Source of the DNA: Pseudorhodoferax sp. Leaf274
GTDB lineage: Bacteria; Pseudomonadota; Gammaproteobacteria; Burkholderiales; Burkholderiaceae_C
NCBI RefSeq assembly: GCF_001422445.1
Contig: NZ_LMNA01000008.1
Location: 62,001-126,000, forward strand
DNA length: 64,000 nt
Reading direction: 5' to 3'
Part shown: in pieces, positions 35,909-45,659 of the stretch
How positions within the stretch are numbered: the stretch's first letter is position 1
Layout of the letters: the number at the start of each line of letters is the position of its first letter
Program-made: the position numbers and the translations under genes
The notes under the pieces: model-generated
What the model saw: the letters and a program-made list of their open reading frames with translations, nothing else
The model's database searches: none
What the model was told of the DNA's origin: nothing

Positions 35909-36931
35909 ATGAAAACCATTCGCACCACCCTTGCCGTCGCGGCCGCCGCCTGCTGCGGCACCGCCGCCCTGGCCCAGTCCTCGGTCACGGTCTTCGGCAC
36001 CGTCGATCTGGGCCTCACGCACCTGCGCGCCTCCGAGGGCTCGCAGACCGGCATGTCGCACAGCAACGCCAACATCAGCCGCATCGGCTTTCGCGGCGTG
36101 GAAGATCTGGGCGGCGGCCTGTCCGCGCACTTCTGGCTGGAGGGCGGCTTCTCGCCCGACACCGGCGCCGGCCCGGGCCCGACGGGGCTGACCAGCCTGT
36201 CCTTCAACCGGCGCGCCACCGTCGCGCTGCAGAGCGGCCTGGGCGAGCTGCGCCTGGGCCGCGACGACTCGGCGACCTTCCTCAACACGCTGGTGTTCGA
36301 CCCGTTCCTGACCAACGGCGTCGGCGGCACCAACGCGTTCGTCATGAACGGCGCGCCGATCCAGATCAGCAACGCCATCAGCTACCTGACGCCGGCCGGC
36401 CTGGGCGGCTTCTACGGCCAGTTGCAATACGCACCCGACGAGACGGTGGCCTCGGCCGCCGGCAAATACACCGGCGCGCGCGTGGGCTGGCGCCAGGGCC
36501 CGGCCCATGTGGCAGCCTCGGCCGGCACCTTCAAGGGCGCGACCGAGGCGCAGGACGTGCGCATCCGCAATGCCGCGGCCAGCTACGACTTCGGCATGGT
36601 CCAGCCCATGCTGCTGTGGGCCACCGAGAAGCGCAACGGCGTGGAACTGCGCGCGCTGCAGCTGGGCGTGAAGGTGCCGATCGGCGTGGCCGAGATCCGC
36701 GCGCAGGTGAGCCGCTACGACACCTCCAACAGCAATGCCGACTGGCGCAAGTTCGCGATCGGCTACGGCTACAACCTGTCCAAGCGCACGCAGGTCTACG
36801 CCACCTACGCGCACATCGCCAACTCGGACCGCTCGCAGCGCAGCGTGGGTGCCCAGGGCGTGGTGGCACCCGCCAACAGCCTGGGCGCGGGCTCGTCGGG
36901 CTACGAAGTCGGCCTGCGCCACTTCTTCTGA
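35909..36931 (+). CDS. Gram-negative general porin (OmpC/Omp32-like)
   Basis: The 340-residue protein has a signal peptide (about residues 1-22, ALA-QS). Mature sequence begins SSVTVFGTVDLGLTHL, typical of beta-proteobacterial porins, with ISRIGFRGVEDLGGGL and a C-terminal aromatic residue (RHFF) needed for outer-membrane insertion. It should form a 16-stranded trimeric pore. Its place in the island suggests a specialised entry route for the substrate. Confidence 0.93.
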   Translation: MKTIRTTLAVAAAACCGTAALAQSSVTVFGTVDLGLTHLRASEGSQTGMSHSNANISRIGFRGVEDLGGGLSAHFWLEGGFSPDTGAGPGPTGLTSLSFNRRATVALQSGLGELRLGRDDSATFLNTLVFDPFLTNGVGGTNAFVMNGAPIQISNAISYLTPAGLGGFYGQLQYAPDETVASAAGKYTGARVGWRQGPAHVAASAGTFKGATEAQDVRIRNAAASYDFGMVQPMLLWATEKRNGVELRALQLGVKVPIGVAEIRAQVSRYDTSNSNADWRKFAIGYGYNLSKRTQVYATYAHIANSDRSQRSVGAQGVVAPANSLGAGSSGYEVGLRHFF

Positions 36932-36969
36932 ACATCGCGGCCCGCGCCCACAGCACCCGAGGACAGCCC

Positions 36970-38262
36970 ATGCAGAACGGTCGCTCCCTACGCTGGGCAG
37001 GTGTGTTCACCCTGCTCGTCATCGTCGCCATCTCGTACGTGGACCGGATCAACATCTCGATCCTGATCACGGACCCGGGCTTCCTCGCGCACGTGGGCCT
37101 GTCGCCGCAGGACCGCACGCGCCAGGGCCTGCTGGCCACCGCGTTCATGGTGGGCTATGGCGTCTCGGCCTTCGTGTTCACGCCCTTCTGCGCGGCGCTG
37201 TTCGGCGTGCGCCGCAGCCTCATGTACGGGCTGGCGCTGTGGGGCGTGGTGACCTTCCTGTCGCCGCTGCTGCACAGCTATGGGCTGCTGCTGGCCTCGC
37301 GCATCCTGCTCGGCGTTTCCGAAGGCCCGCTGTTCGCGCTGGCGGCCGGCTACATCAAGGCGCATTTCGACAGCCGCGAGAACGGCAAGCCCAATTCGCT
37401 CGTCAACATGGGCACCGGGCTGGGCCTGGCGCTGGGCTACCCGTTCGTCGGCTTCCTGGTCGGCAGCTACGACTGGGAGACCTCGTTCCATGTGCTGGGC
37501 CTGTTGAACCTGGCGCTGGGCATTCCGCTGGTGCTGGCCTTCGTGCACATGCCGCAGCCCGAAAGCGGCCTGCCGCGCCCGCGCTCGCTGGCCGAGGCCG
37601 TGGAGCAGGTCGGCAAGATCGTGCGCGGCGCGCTGCACACGCGCTACCTGCTGCTGGTCACGGTGTTGACCGCGGCGTTCCTGGCCTACCTGTGGGGCAG
37701 CAGCAACTGGCTGCCGGCCTACCTGAAGGAAGCGCGCGGTTTCTCGCTGCGCGAGATGGGCTGGCTGGCCGCGCTGCCGCAGTACGCGACCATGCTGGCC
37801 GTGCTGCTGGGCGGCGTGCTGATCGACCGCGTCGCGCGCCGCCACGTGCCGCTGGTGTTCGTCGCGGGCAGCCTGGGCGTGGCGGCGGCGGTGTGGCTGG
37901 CCGTGCACGTGGAAGACCGCTACGCCGCGGCGTATTGCCTCATCGCGGCGAACTTCTTCTGGGGTCTCATGAGCCCTGCGATTCCGAGCACGGTGCAGCA
38001 CTTCGCGCGGCCGGAACACACAGCCAGCGCCTACGGCGTGGTGAACGGCGCGGGCAGCCTGGTGGCGGGCTTCATGCCGGCGCTGATGGGCGCGGTGATC
38101 GGCTGGACCTCGGGCAGCCAGGGTGGCGGCTTCCTGGCCGGGTTCAGCCTGCTGGTGGGATCGCAGCTCGTGGTGCTGGCCTGCGGCGGGCTGCTCTGGT
38201 GGCACGAGCGCCGCCCGGCCGCCCCCAGGCAGTCGGCACCGCAGCACGCGGTGCGCAGGTAG
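36970..38262 (+). CDS. MFS transporter, anion:cation symporter type
   Basis: The 430-residue protein has twelve hydrophobic helices. Helix 1 carries the ISYVDRINISI pattern and helix 4 the SRILLGVSEGP pattern typical of the ACS (anion:cation symporter) family that imports organic acids such as hexuronates, phthalate or hydroxyphenyl acids. Being the last gene of the island, 38 bases after the porin, it is the best candidate for inner-membrane uptake of the pathway's substrate. Confidence 0.92.
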   Translation: MQNGRSLRWAGVFTLLVIVAISYVDRINISILITDPGFLAHVGLSPQDRTRQGLLATAFMVGYGVSAFVFTPFCAALFGVRRSLMYGLALWGVVTFLSPLLHSYGLLLASRILLGVSEGPLFALAAGYIKAHFDSRENGKPNSLVNMGTGLGLALGYPFVGFLVGSYDWETSFHVLGLLNLALGIPLVLAFVHMPQPESGLPRPRSLAEAVEQVGKIVRGALHTRYLLLVTVLTAAFLAYLWGSSNWLPAYLKEARGFSLREMGWLAALPQYATMLAVLLGGVLIDRVARRHVPLVFVAGSLGVAAAVWLAVHVEDRYAAAYCLIAANFFWGLMSPAIPSTVQHFARPEHTASAYGVVNGAGSLVAGFMPALMGAVIGWTSGSQGGGFLAGFSLLVGSQLVVLACGGLLWWHERRPAAPRQSAPQHAVRR

Positions 38263-38306
38263 CCGGGCGCCGCGGCCGTCCCGGCCAGGCACGGCCTGCG
38301 CCGAGG

Positions 38307-39182
38307 CTACGGCGCGACAGGCTCGGCCGCGCCCACCCGGCGCGGCTGGTGCTGGTGCGCGCCGTGCCACTGCACGAGCTCGAGCCGGCCATCGTGGTGT
38401 TCGACCAGCGCGGTCAGGCTCTCGACCCAGTCGCCGTCGTTGCAGTACAGCGTGCCTTCGATCTCGCGCATCTCGGCGCGGTGGATGTGGCCGCAGACCA
38501 CGCCCTGGTAGCCGCGCTTGCGCGCCTCGGCGGCGACCGCCTGCTCGAACGCCGTGACGTAGTTGAGCGCCTTTTTCACCTTGTGCTTGAGGTAGGCCGA
38601 GAGCGACCAGTACGGCAGGCCCATGCGCGCGCGCAGGCTGTTGAGGTGGCGGTTGAGCCGCAGCGTGAGCTCGTAGGCGTTGTCGCCCAGGTAGGCGAGC
38701 CACTTGGCGCACTGGATCACGGCATCGAAATCGTCGCCGTGCACGACCCACAGGCGCCGGCCGTCGGCCGTGGTGTGCACTGCCTCCTCGCGCACCTCGA
38801 TGCCGCCGAAGTGGTGGCCGGCGAAGCCGCGCGCGAACTCGTCGTGGTTGCCGGGCACGAAGACCACCTTGCAGCCCTTGCGGGCACGGCGCAGCAGCTT
38901 CTGCACCACGTCGTTGTGGGCCTGCGGCCAGAACCAGCGCCGGCGCAGCTGCCAGCCATCGACGATGTCGCCGACCAAATACAGGGTCTGGCTCGGGTGG
39001 GCCTTGAGGAATTCCAGCAGCGGCTCGGCCTGGCAGCCGGGCGTGCCCAGGTGCAGGTCGGAAATGAAGACGGCGCGGTAACGCGGCGGGCCGTTGTCCT
39101 CGGCGTCCAGGTGGGCATGGTGGTCCGCCGCCTCGTGCGTGCCCTGCCAGAAGCCGGTGGCGTCGAAGGCCGCGCGCATCAT
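38307..39182 (-). CDS. LpxH-like metallophosphoesterase
   Basis: The 291-residue protein is a calcineurin-type phosphoesterase with the dimetal motifs FISDLHLGTPG, LVGDIVDGW, VPGNHDEF, VHGDDFD and GHIHRAEM. It resembles the UDP-2,3-diacylglucosamine hydrolase (LpxH) branch but has an extra N-terminal segment and a longer helical insert around residues 150-205, so it is probably a paralogue rather than lpxH itself. Its ATG overlaps the stop of the olsB-like gene (ATGA), which ties it to a lipid pathway. A second ATG directly follows the first. Confidence 0.88.
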   Translation of the reverse strand: MMRAAFDATGFWQGTHEAADHHAHLDAEDNGPPRYRAVFISDLHLGTPGCQAEPLLEFLKAHPSQTLYLVGDIVDGWQLRRRWFWPQAHNDVVQKLLRRARKGCKVVFVPGNHDEFARGFAGHHFGGIEVREEAVHTTADGRRLWVVHGDDFDAVIQCAKWLAYLGDNAYELTLRLNRHLNSLRARMGLPYWSLSAYLKHKVKKALNYVTAFEQAVAAEARKRGYQGVVCGHIHRAEMREIEGTLYCNDGDWVESLTALVEHHDGRLELVQWHGAHQHQPRRVGAAEPVAP

Positions 39183-39982
39183 CGGCTCCCGCCGAAATGG
39201 CGACGGTAGCGCGCGGGCATGTCGTGCAGGCGCATGAGCAGCGGCAGGTCGGCGGTGTTGAAGTCGGGGTCCCAGGCCGGCGGCCCCAGCAGCCTGGCGC
39301 CCAGGCGCAGGTAGCCCTTGACCAGCGGCGGCGCCTCGACCTGCAGGCTGTCGTCGAAGCGCTCGACAGGCAGGGGCAGGCGCGGCAGCACATGCTCGGT
39401 GATGGGGGCCAGGTGGTCCGTGCGCAGCCGGCGCCACAGGCTGGCGGCCACGGCCGGATTGAACACGCCCTGCTGCTGCAGCGGCACGCTGGCGCTGCCG
39501 ATCACGAGGTCCAGCCCGTTGCGCTGCATGAAGGCGATCAGCGCGGTCCACAGGCTCATGATCACCCCACCCTGGCGGTGGTCCGGGTGCACGCAGCTGC
39601 GGCCCAGTTCCATCATGCGCGGGCGCAGCTGGCGCAGCCGGGTCAGGTCGAATTCGGTGTCGGCGTAGAAGCTGCCGATGCGGCATGCCTGCACCGGCGT
39701 CAGCACGCGGTAGGTGCCGACGACGGTGCCGCTGGTGGCTTCGCGCACGAGCAGGTGCTCGCAGTAGTCGTCGAACAGGTCGATGTCGTGGCCGGGCAGC
39801 GGCGTGGCCAGGCGCGCGCCCATCTCGCCGGCGAACACCGCATGGCGCAGGCGCTGCGCGGCGCGCACCTCGTCCTGGTGCTGCGCCCACTGCACCAGCA
39901 GGCCGCCGGCCACGGGCAGTGCCTGTGGCGCGGGACGCGGCCCCAGCGACAGCGGATAGGCCGGGGACGGCAACTCTCTCAT
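39179..39982 (-). CDS. olsB: Ornithine-acyl[ACP] N-acyltransferase-like protein
   Basis: A 267-residue GNAT-fold acyltransferase of the OlsB/hemolysin-like group (Acetyltransf_5). Visible landmarks are QRLRHAVFAGEMGAR, DDYCEHLLVRE, VVGTYRVLTP, and the segment MMELGRSCVHPDHRQGGVIM, which contains the conserved ELGRS and acyl-carrier site. Known members add a 3-hydroxyacyl chain to ornithine as the first step of ornithine lipid synthesis. No olsA gene is nearby. It is translationally coupled to a metallophosphoesterase. The ATG at 39982 was chosen over one 14 codons upstream in Arg-rich sequence. Confidence 0.8.
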   Translation of the reverse strand: MRELPSPAYPLSLGPRPAPQALPVAGGLLVQWAQHQDEVRAAQRLRHAVFAGEMGARLATPLPGHDIDLFDDYCEHLLVREATSGTVVGTYRVLTPVQACRIGSFYADTEFDLTRLRQLRPRMMELGRSCVHPDHRQGGVIMSLWTALIAFMQRNGLDLVIGSASVPLQQQGVFNPAVAASLWRRLRTDHLAPITEHVLPRLPLPVERFDDSLQVEAPPLVKGYLRLGARLLGPPAWDPDFNTADLPLLMRLHDMPARYRRHFGGSR

Positions 39983-40093
39983 GGTCTGGCTCCTGCGACA
40001 CGGGCGCTCCACCAGGGAGCGCACGGGAGCCAGTGTGCGAAGCGGCCATGACCGGCGCGTGTCGCGCCGATGGCAAGTTCGTGACGGCCTGCG

Positions 40094-41449
40094 TCAGCGC
40101 AAGGTTGCCGCGATGCGTTCGGCGCAGCGGCGGGCCTGGGCGGCGTCGCGTGCCTCGACCATCACGCGCAGCACGGGCTCGGTGCCGCTCGCGCGGATCA
40201 GCACGCGGCCGTCGTCGCCGAGTTCGCGCTCGACCTCGGCCTGGGCCTGGGCCATGGCCTGGTTCGACTTCCAGTCCTGGCCCACGGCGAGCCGCACGTT
40301 GACCATGGTCTGCGGGAACAGCACGAGCTCGCCCAGCGCCTGGGCCAGGCTCTGGCCGTTGCGCACGCAGATCTGCAGCACCTGCAGTGCGCTGATGAGG
40401 CCATCGCCCGTGGTGTGCTTGTCCAGCGCCAGCAGGTGGCCCGAGCCCTCGCCACCCAACAGCCAGCCGCGCTTCTCGAGCTCCTCGAGCACGTAGCGGT
40501 CACCGACCTTGGCGCGCACCAGCGCCACGCCCTTGGCGCGCAGCGCCACCTCCACGGCCTTGTTGGTCATGAGCGTGCCGACCACGCCGTCGACGGCCTC
40601 GCCGGCGCGCTTGCTGCGTTGCGCGCCGCCGCGCGACAGGCGCTCGTTGACCATGATGTAGAGCAGTTCGTCGCCGTTGAACATGCGGCCGTCTCGGTCG
40701 ACCATCTGCACGCGGTCGGCGTCGCCGTCCAGCGCCACGCCGAAGTCGGCCCGGTGCTTGTGCACGGCCTCCACCATGGCCTCGGGGTGGGTGGCGCCGA
40801 CCTTCTCGTTGATGTTCAGGCCATCGGGCGCGCAGCCGATGCGGATGACTTCCGCACCGAGTTCATGGAACACCATGGGCGCAATCTGGTAGGCCGCGCC
40901 GTGCGCGCCATCGACCACGATGCGCAGCCCCTTGAGCGTGAGCGCGGTCGGGAAGGTGCTCTTGCAGAACTCGATGTAACGGCCGGCCGCGTCTTCCAGG
41001 CGCGTGGTCTTGCCCAGGCTGGCGGAATCGACCCATTGCGGCGGCAGTTCGAGTGCCGCCTCGACCGCGATCTCCCAGTCGTCGGGCAGCTTGGTGCCCT
41101 GGGCGCTGAAGAACTTGATGCCGTTGTCGGCAAAGGGGTTGTGGCTGGCGCTGATCACCACGCCCAGGCTGGCGCGCTGCGCCCGCGTGAGGTAGGCCAC
41201 GCCGGGCGTGGGCAGCGGGCCCAGCAGCACGACATCCACGCCGGCCGAGTTGAAGCCCGATTCGAGCGCGCTTTCCAGCATGTAGCCAGAGATGCGCGTG
41301 TCCTTGCCGATCAACACCGTCGGCCGGGCATCGGCCTTGCGCAGCACGCGGCCCACCGCATGGGCCAGGCGCAGCACGAAGTCCGGCGTGATGGGGGCTT
41401 GGCCCACGGTGCCGCGGATGCCATCGGTGCCGAAGTAGCGACGGGTCAT
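40094..41449 (-). CDS. glmM: Phosphoglucosamine mutase
   Basis: The 451-residue enzyme converts glucosamine-6-phosphate to glucosamine-1-phosphate for UDP-GlcNAc, peptidoglycan and lipid A. It shows GTDGIRG at the N terminus, the phosphoserine loop [12 protein letters not shown], the metal loop DGDADR, the sugar-binding GEGSGH and the C-terminal phosphate site [12 protein letters not shown]. Length is normal for the family. It follows folP by 13 bases, as in many Burkholderiales. A weak hairpin (stems 40004-40010 and 40016-40022) lies downstream without a T-run. Confidence 0.97.
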   Translation of the reverse strand: MTRRYFGTDGIRGTVGQAPITPDFVLRLAHAVGRVLRKADARPTVLIGKDTRISGYMLESALESGFNSAGVDVVLLGPLPTPGVAYLTRAQRASLGVVISASHNPFADNGIKFFSAQGTKLPDDWEIAVEAALELPPQWVDSASLGKTTRLEDAAGRYIEFCKSTFPTALTLKGLRIVVDGAHGAAYQIAPMVFHELGAEVIRIGCAPDGLNINEKVGATHPEAMVEAVHKHRADFGVALDGDADRVQMVDRDGRMFNGDELLYIMVNERLSRGGAQRSKRAGEAVDGVVGTLMTNKAVEVALRAKGVALVRAKVGDRYVLEELEKRGWLLGGEGSGHLLALDKHTTGDGLISALQVLQICVRNGQSLAQALGELVLFPQTMVNVRLAVGQDWKSNQAMAQAQAEVERELGDDGRVLIRASGTEPVLRVMVEARDAAQARRCAERIAATLR

Positions 41450-41462
41450 GGAACGATCCTTC

Positions 41463-42344
41463 TTATGGTGTCAGGGAAAAAGACGAGGGCGTGGCTGCGC
41501 GCCATACCCGCAGGGCGGCCACAGTGTCGCGCACGTCGTGCACGCGCACGATGCGCGCGCCGCGCTCCACGGCCAGCAGGGCGGCCGCCACGCTGGGCAC
41601 GAGCCGCTCGCCGGCCGGGCGGTCGACGCCACCGGCCACCGCGGCAAGGGACGACTTGCGCGACCAGCCCGCCAGCAGCGCATGGCCCAGGTCGAGCAGG
41701 CCGGCCTGGTGCGCCAGCAAGTCGAAGTTCTGCGCCACGGTCTTGCCGAAGCCGATGCCGGGGTCGAGCACGATGCGCTCGGCCGCCACGCCGCGCGTGC
41801 GCAATTGCAGCGCCGCTTCGGCCAGGAAGGCGCGCACCTGGGCCGGCGCGTTACCCGCCATGGGCTGGCGTTGCATGGTGGCCGGCTCGCCATGCATGTG
41901 CATGAGGCAGACGCCGCAGGCCGGGTGGCCAGCCACCACGGCCTGGGCCGCATCCGGCGACTCGCCGGCCGCGGCATCGTGCCAGCGCAGGGCCCAGATG
42001 TCGTTCACGATGTCGGCACCCAGGTCGAGGGCGGCCTGCATCACGCGCGGCTTGTAGGTGTCGATGGACAGCGGCACGCCCAGCCGCACGGCCTCGCGCA
42101 GCACCGGCAGCAGGCGCGCCAGTTCCTCGTCGGCCGGCAGCACGGCGGCCCCCGGGCGCGAGGATTCCGCGCCCAGGTCGAGGATGTCGGCCCCCTCGGC
42201 CAGCAACTGCTCGCAGTGCCGCAGCGCCGCGGCCGGGCCGGCATGGCGGCCCCCATCGGAAAAGGAGTCGGGCGTCAGGTTCACGATGCCCATGACGCGG
42301 GCCTGGCGCAGGTCGATGCGGTGGCGGGAGGTCTGCCAGAACAT
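41463..42344 (-). CDS. folP: Dihydropteroate synthase
   Basis: The 293-residue TIM-barrel enzyme joins p-aminobenzoate to the pterin diphosphate in folate synthesis and is the sulfonamide target. Landmarks are [15 protein letters not shown], the pterin site [31 protein letters not shown], and the GWSRKS segment with Lys and Ser. The C-terminal VRVHDV with its His and Asp completes the site. It is separated from the upstream ftsH gene by an intrinsic terminator and is followed closely by glmM. Confidence 0.97.
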   Translation of the reverse strand: MFWQTSRHRIDLRQARVMGIVNLTPDSFSDGGRHAGPAAALRHCEQLLAEGADILDLGAESSRPGAAVLPADEELARLLPVLREAVRLGVPLSIDTYKPRVMQAALDLGADIVNDIWALRWHDAAAGESPDAAQAVVAGHPACGVCLMHMHGEPATMQRQPMAGNAPAQVRAFLAEAALQLRTRGVAAERIVLDPGIGFGKTVAQNFDLLAHQAGLLDLGHALLAGWSRKSSLAAVAGGVDRPAGERLVPSVAAALLAVERGARIVRVHDVRDTVAALRVWRAATPSSFSLTP

Positions 42345-42366
42345 GCTGGGGAATCGTTGGGACCGG

Positions 42367-42394
42367 AAAACAAAACGGGGCCGCGAGGCCCCGT
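42367..42394 (-). terminator. Intrinsic terminator after ftsH
   Basis: On the minus strand an eight-pair stem ACGGGGCC/GGCCCCGT (42375-42382 with 42387-42394) and a four-base loop are followed by TTTGTTTT (complement 42367-42374). It lies just downstream of ftsH and ahead of folP, so folP-glmM need either readthrough or their own promoter. Confidence 0.85.
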
Positions 42395-42414
42395 ATTGTG
42401 GTTCAGGCGTGGTG

Positions 42415-44334
42415 TCACGCCGCGGAAGGCGATGGCTCCGGATTGACCGCCGGCGCACCACCGCTGCCACCGCCGTTGCCGCCGGTCGGCGTGCGCGGCG
42501 TGAAGTCCTTCGGCGGACGCGGGTCGCGGCCCGCCATGATGTCGTCGATCTGCTCGGTGTCGATGGTTTCCCATTCGAGCAAGGCCTTGGCCATGGCGTG
42601 CATCTTGTCGCTGTTCTCTTCGATCAGGCGACGCGCCAGGTTGTACTGGTCGTCGATGATGCGGCGCACCTCGCCGTCGACCTTCTGCATGGTCTGCTCG
42701 CTCATATTGGTGGTCTTGGTGACCGAGCGGCCCAGGAACACCTCGCCTTCGTTCTCGGCATAGACCATCGGGCCCAGCGCATCGGTCATGCCGTAGCGCG
42801 TGACCATGTCGCGGGCGATGGAGGTCGCACGTTCGAAGTCGTTGCTGGCGCCGGTGGTCATCTGGTTCATGAACACTTCTTCGGCGATGCGGCCACCGAA
42901 CAGCATGCTGATCTGGCTCAGCATGTATTCCTTGTCGTAGCTGTAGCGGTCCTGCGAGGGCAGGCTCATCGTCACGCCCAAGGCACGGCCGCGCGGGATC
43001 ACGGTGACCTTATGCACGGGGTCGCACTTGGGCAACAGCTTGCCGATGAGCGCGTGGCCGGCCTCATGGTAAGCGGTGTTGCGCCGCTCTTCCTCGGGCA
43101 TGACCATGCTCTTGCGCTCGGGGCCCATGATGATCTTGTCCTTGGCCTTCTCGAAGTCCTGCATCTCGACCACGCGCGCGTTGCGGCGCGCGGCCATCAG
43201 CGCGGCCTCGTTGCACAGGTTGGCCAGGTCGGCACCGGACATGCCGGGCGTGCCGCGCGCGATGATGCTGGGGCTCACGTCCTGGCCGATCGGCACCTTG
43301 CGCATGTGCACGTTGAGGATCTGTTCGCGGCCGCGGATGTCGGGCAGCGTGACGTAGACCTGGCGGTCGAAACGGCCCGGGCGCAGCAGCGCGGCGTCCA
43401 GGATGTCGGGGCGGTTGGTGGCGGCGACCACGATCACGCCCAGGTTGGTCTCGAAGCCGTCCATCTCGACCAGCATCTGGTTCAGCGTCTGCTCGCGCTC
43501 GTCGTTGCCGCCGCCCAGGCCAGCGCCACGCTGGCGGCCCACCGCGTCGATCTCGTCGATGAAGATGATGCAGGGCGCGTTCTTCTTGGCGTTCTCGAAC
43601 ATGTCGCGCACGCGGGCCGCGCCCACGCCGACGAACATCTCGACGAAGTCGGAGCCCGAGATGCTGAAGAACGGCACCTTGGCCTCGCCGGCGATCGACT
43701 TGGCCAGCAGCGTCTTGCCGGTGCCCGGAGGGCCGACCAGCAGCAGGCCGCGCGGGATGCGCCCGCCCAGCTTCTGGAACTTCTGCGGATCCTTCAGGAA
43801 GTCAACGACCTCCTTGACCTCTTCCTTGGCCTCGTCGCAACCGGCGACATCGGCGAAGGTGACGGTGTTGTTGTTCTCGTCCAGCATGCGCGCCTTGCTC
43901 TTGCCGAAGCTGAAGGCGCCGCCCTTGCCACCGCCCTGCATCTGGCGCATGAAGTAGACCCAGACGCCGATCAGCAGCAGCATCGGGCCCCAGCTGACCA
44001 GCAGCGTCATCAGCAGCGAGCCCTCTTCGCGCGGCTTGACGTCGAACTTGACGTTGTTGGCGATCAGGTCGCCGACCAACCCGCGGTCGAGGTAGGTGGC
44101 GGTGGTGCGCACGCGGCGGTCATCGGTCGTGATGGCCACGATCTCGGTACCGCCCTGCCCTTCCTGGATGGTGGCGGTCTTGATGCGTTTGTTGCGGACC
44201 TCCTCCAGGAAGTCAGAGTAGCCCACAAAGCCCGCGCCTGCCGTGGCACGGGTGTCGAACTGTTTGAACACCGTGAACAGCACCATGGCGATCACGAGCC
44301 AGACAGCAACTTTGGAAAACCAGGGATTCTTCAA
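42415..44334 (-). CDS. ftsH: ATP-dependent zinc metalloprotease FtsH
   Basis: The 639-residue membrane protease has two N-terminal transmembrane helices (about 6-24 and 103-122) around a periplasmic domain. An AAA+ module follows with Walker A GPPGTGKT, Walker B IIFIDEID and the second region of homology, and then the zinc protease motif HEAGH with the distal Asp further on. It degrades misfolded membrane proteins and, in other bacteria, LpxC and sigma-32. The start codon appears to be TTG (complement 44332-44334) with GGAG nine bases upstream; the sequence begins [11 protein letters not shown] as in relatives. It lies downstream of rlmE, the common rlmE-ftsH pair. Confidence 0.97.
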   Translation of the reverse strand: MKNPWFSKVAVWLVIAMVLFTVFKQFDTRATAGAGFVGYSDFLEEVRNKRIKTATIQEGQGGTEIVAITTDDRRVRTTATYLDRGLVGDLIANNVKFDVKPREEGSLLMTLLVSWGPMLLLIGVWVYFMRQMQGGGKGGAFSFGKSKARMLDENNNTVTFADVAGCDEAKEEVKEVVDFLKDPQKFQKLGGRIPRGLLLVGPPGTGKTLLAKSIAGEAKVPFFSISGSDFVEMFVGVGAARVRDMFENAKKNAPCIIFIDEIDAVGRQRGAGLGGGNDEREQTLNQMLVEMDGFETNLGVIVVAATNRPDILDAALLRPGRFDRQVYVTLPDIRGREQILNVHMRKVPIGQDVSPSIIARGTPGMSGADLANLCNEAALMAARRNARVVEMQDFEKAKDKIIMGPERKSMVMPEEERRNTAYHEAGHALIGKLLPKCDPVHKVTVIPRGRALGVTMSLPSQDRYSYDKEYMLSQISMLFGGRIAEEVFMNQMTTGASNDFERATSIARDMVTRYGMTDALGPMVYAENEGEVFLGRSVTKTTNMSEQTMQKVDGEVRRIIDDQYNLARRLIEENSDKMHAMAKALLEWETIDTEQIDDIMAGRDPRPPKDFTPRTPTGGNGGGSGGAPAVNPEPSPSAA

Positions 44335-44457
44335 GCGGGGACTCCGGTAAGCCGTACGACAGGCAACGGCGCTGGGGCGTACTTGCGTGCCATTTTAGGC
44401 ATTTCAAGGGTGCTGCACGGGCGCCAAACCCGCGTCAGCCATAGCTGCAGCAAGGGT

Positions 44458-45138
44458 TTAAGCCGGTTTTTCGCCGGTTTGCCCCGCTTTGAGCCCGATG
44501 CCGACCAGGAAGGTCTCGGACGACTTGTCGCGCGAGGCCTTGGGCTTGATCGGTTTGACGACACGGAACTCGCTCCTGAAGAGCTTGACCAGCTCGGCGT
44601 AGCCGCTGCCATGGAAGAGCTTGACGACCAGCGCCCCTTCGGGCTTCAGGTAGGTCTGGCAGAACTCCACCGCCAGCTCCACCAGGTGGGAAATGCGGGC
44701 GGCGTCGGCAGATTCGATGCCCGAGAGGTTGGGCGCCATGTCGGAGACGACCACATCGGCCTGGCGGCCCCCCATGGCGGTGTGCAGTTGCTCCAGTACC
44801 TCGGGCTCGCGGAAGTCGCCCTGCAGGAACTGCACCCCTTCGATCGGCTCCATCGGCAGGATGTCCAGCGCGATGATGGTGCCATTGAGTTCACCCACGG
44901 CAGCGCCCTGGGGCGACAGGCGCCGCCGCGCGTACTGGCTCCAGGCCCCGGGCGTGGAACCCAGGTCCACCACCAAGTGGCCAGGCTGCAGCAGCTTGAG
45001 GCCCTCGTCGATCTCCTTGAGCTTGTAGGCCGCGCGCGCGCGGTAACCCTCCTTGGCGGCGAGCTTGACGTAAGGATCGTTGACATGGTCGTTCAACCAT
45101 GCTTTGTTGACCTTCTTCGATTTGGTCTTGACTTTCAT
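44458..45138 (-). CDS. rlmE: 23S rRNA 2'-O-methyltransferase RlmE
   Basis: The 226-residue SAM-dependent enzyme methylates U2552 of 23S rRNA. The Rossmann motif is [13 protein letters not shown]. The catalytic tetrad is represented by the N-terminal Lys (AAYKLKEID), Asp in SDMAPNLSG, Lys in LVVKLFHG and Glu in SSETFLVG. It is somewhat longer than the E. coli protein owing to a short C-terminal tail. It is divergent from yhbY with only 20 bases between the two start codons and lies upstream of ftsH. Confidence 0.97.
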   Translation of the reverse strand: MKVKTKSKKVNKAWLNDHVNDPYVKLAAKEGYRARAAYKLKEIDEGLKLLQPGHLVVDLGSTPGAWSQYARRRLSPQGAAVGELNGTIIALDILPMEPIEGVQFLQGDFREPEVLEQLHTAMGGRQADVVVSDMAPNLSGIESADAARISHLVELAVEFCQTYLKPEGALVVKLFHGSGYAELVKLFRSEFRVVKPIKPKASRDKSSETFLVGIGLKAGQTGEKPA

Positions 45139-45146
45139 GCAACCGG

Positions 45147-45153
45147 GATAATA
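45147..45153. promoter_or_regulatory. Shared -10-like element between rlmE and yhbY
   Basis: The plus strand reads GATAAT at 45147-45152, and the minus strand TATTAT over 45148-45153, so one AT-rich island in GC-rich DNA matches a -10 box in both directions. It lies six bases before the yhbY ATG and nine before the rlmE ATG. If used, transcripts of both genes would start at or within a few bases of their start codons. No well-spaced -35 box was found on either side, so this is tentative. Confidence 0.4.
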
Positions 45154-45158
45154 CGGGG

Positions 45159-45641
45159 ATGCCCCAAATTCAACTCACCCCCGCGCAACGCAAGGTCCAC
45201 CGCGCCGAGGCCCACCATCTGGACCCCGTGGTCATGGTCGGCGGCGATGGCCTGACGCCCGCGGTGGTGCGCGAGACCGATCTCGCGCTCAACGCACACG
45301 GCCTGATCAAGGTGCGCGTGTTCTCCGACGACCGGGTCGCGCGCGAAGCCATGTACCAGCAACTCGCTGATGAGCTCAACGCCGCGCCCATCCAGCACAT
45401 CGGCAAGCTGCTCGTGCTGTGGCGGCCCAAGCCCGAGGTCGCGCGCGAGCGCACCGAGGACGAAGACCGGATGCCCGGCCCGCGCGACGTGAAGATCCTC
45501 AAGTTCAGCAAGCGCGGCGGCCAGCGGCCCGAGGTCAAGACCCTGCGCGTGCTGGGCAACCAGCGCCTGACGGCGGGCGGCAAGGTCAAGCGGGCCAAGC
45601 CCGTCGTCAAGACCTCCGTCAAGAAGCGCAACCAGACCTGA
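45159..45641 (+). CDS. yhbY: YhbY/CRS1-type RNA-binding ribosome assembly protein
   Basis: The 160-residue protein starts with the CRM domain (about residues 4-97): [28 protein letters not shown], shown by the shorter core [10 protein letters not shown], then [11 protein letters not shown] and [10 protein letters not shown]. YhbY of E. coli (97 residues) binds pre-50S ribosomal particles. This protein has an extra basic tail of about 60 residues rich in Lys and Arg, common in beta-proteobacterial versions. It is divergent from rlmE, another 50S-related gene. Confidence 0.93.
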   Translation: MPQIQLTPAQRKVHRAEAHHLDPVVMVGGDGLTPAVVRETDLALNAHGLIKVRVFSDDRVAREAMYQQLADELNAAPIQHIGKLLVLWRPKPEVARERTEDEDRMPGPRDVKILKFSKRGGQRPEVKTLRVLGNQRLTAGGKVKRAKPVVKTSVKKRNQT

Positions 45642-45659
45642 ACCTGGCGCGTCCTTTTC

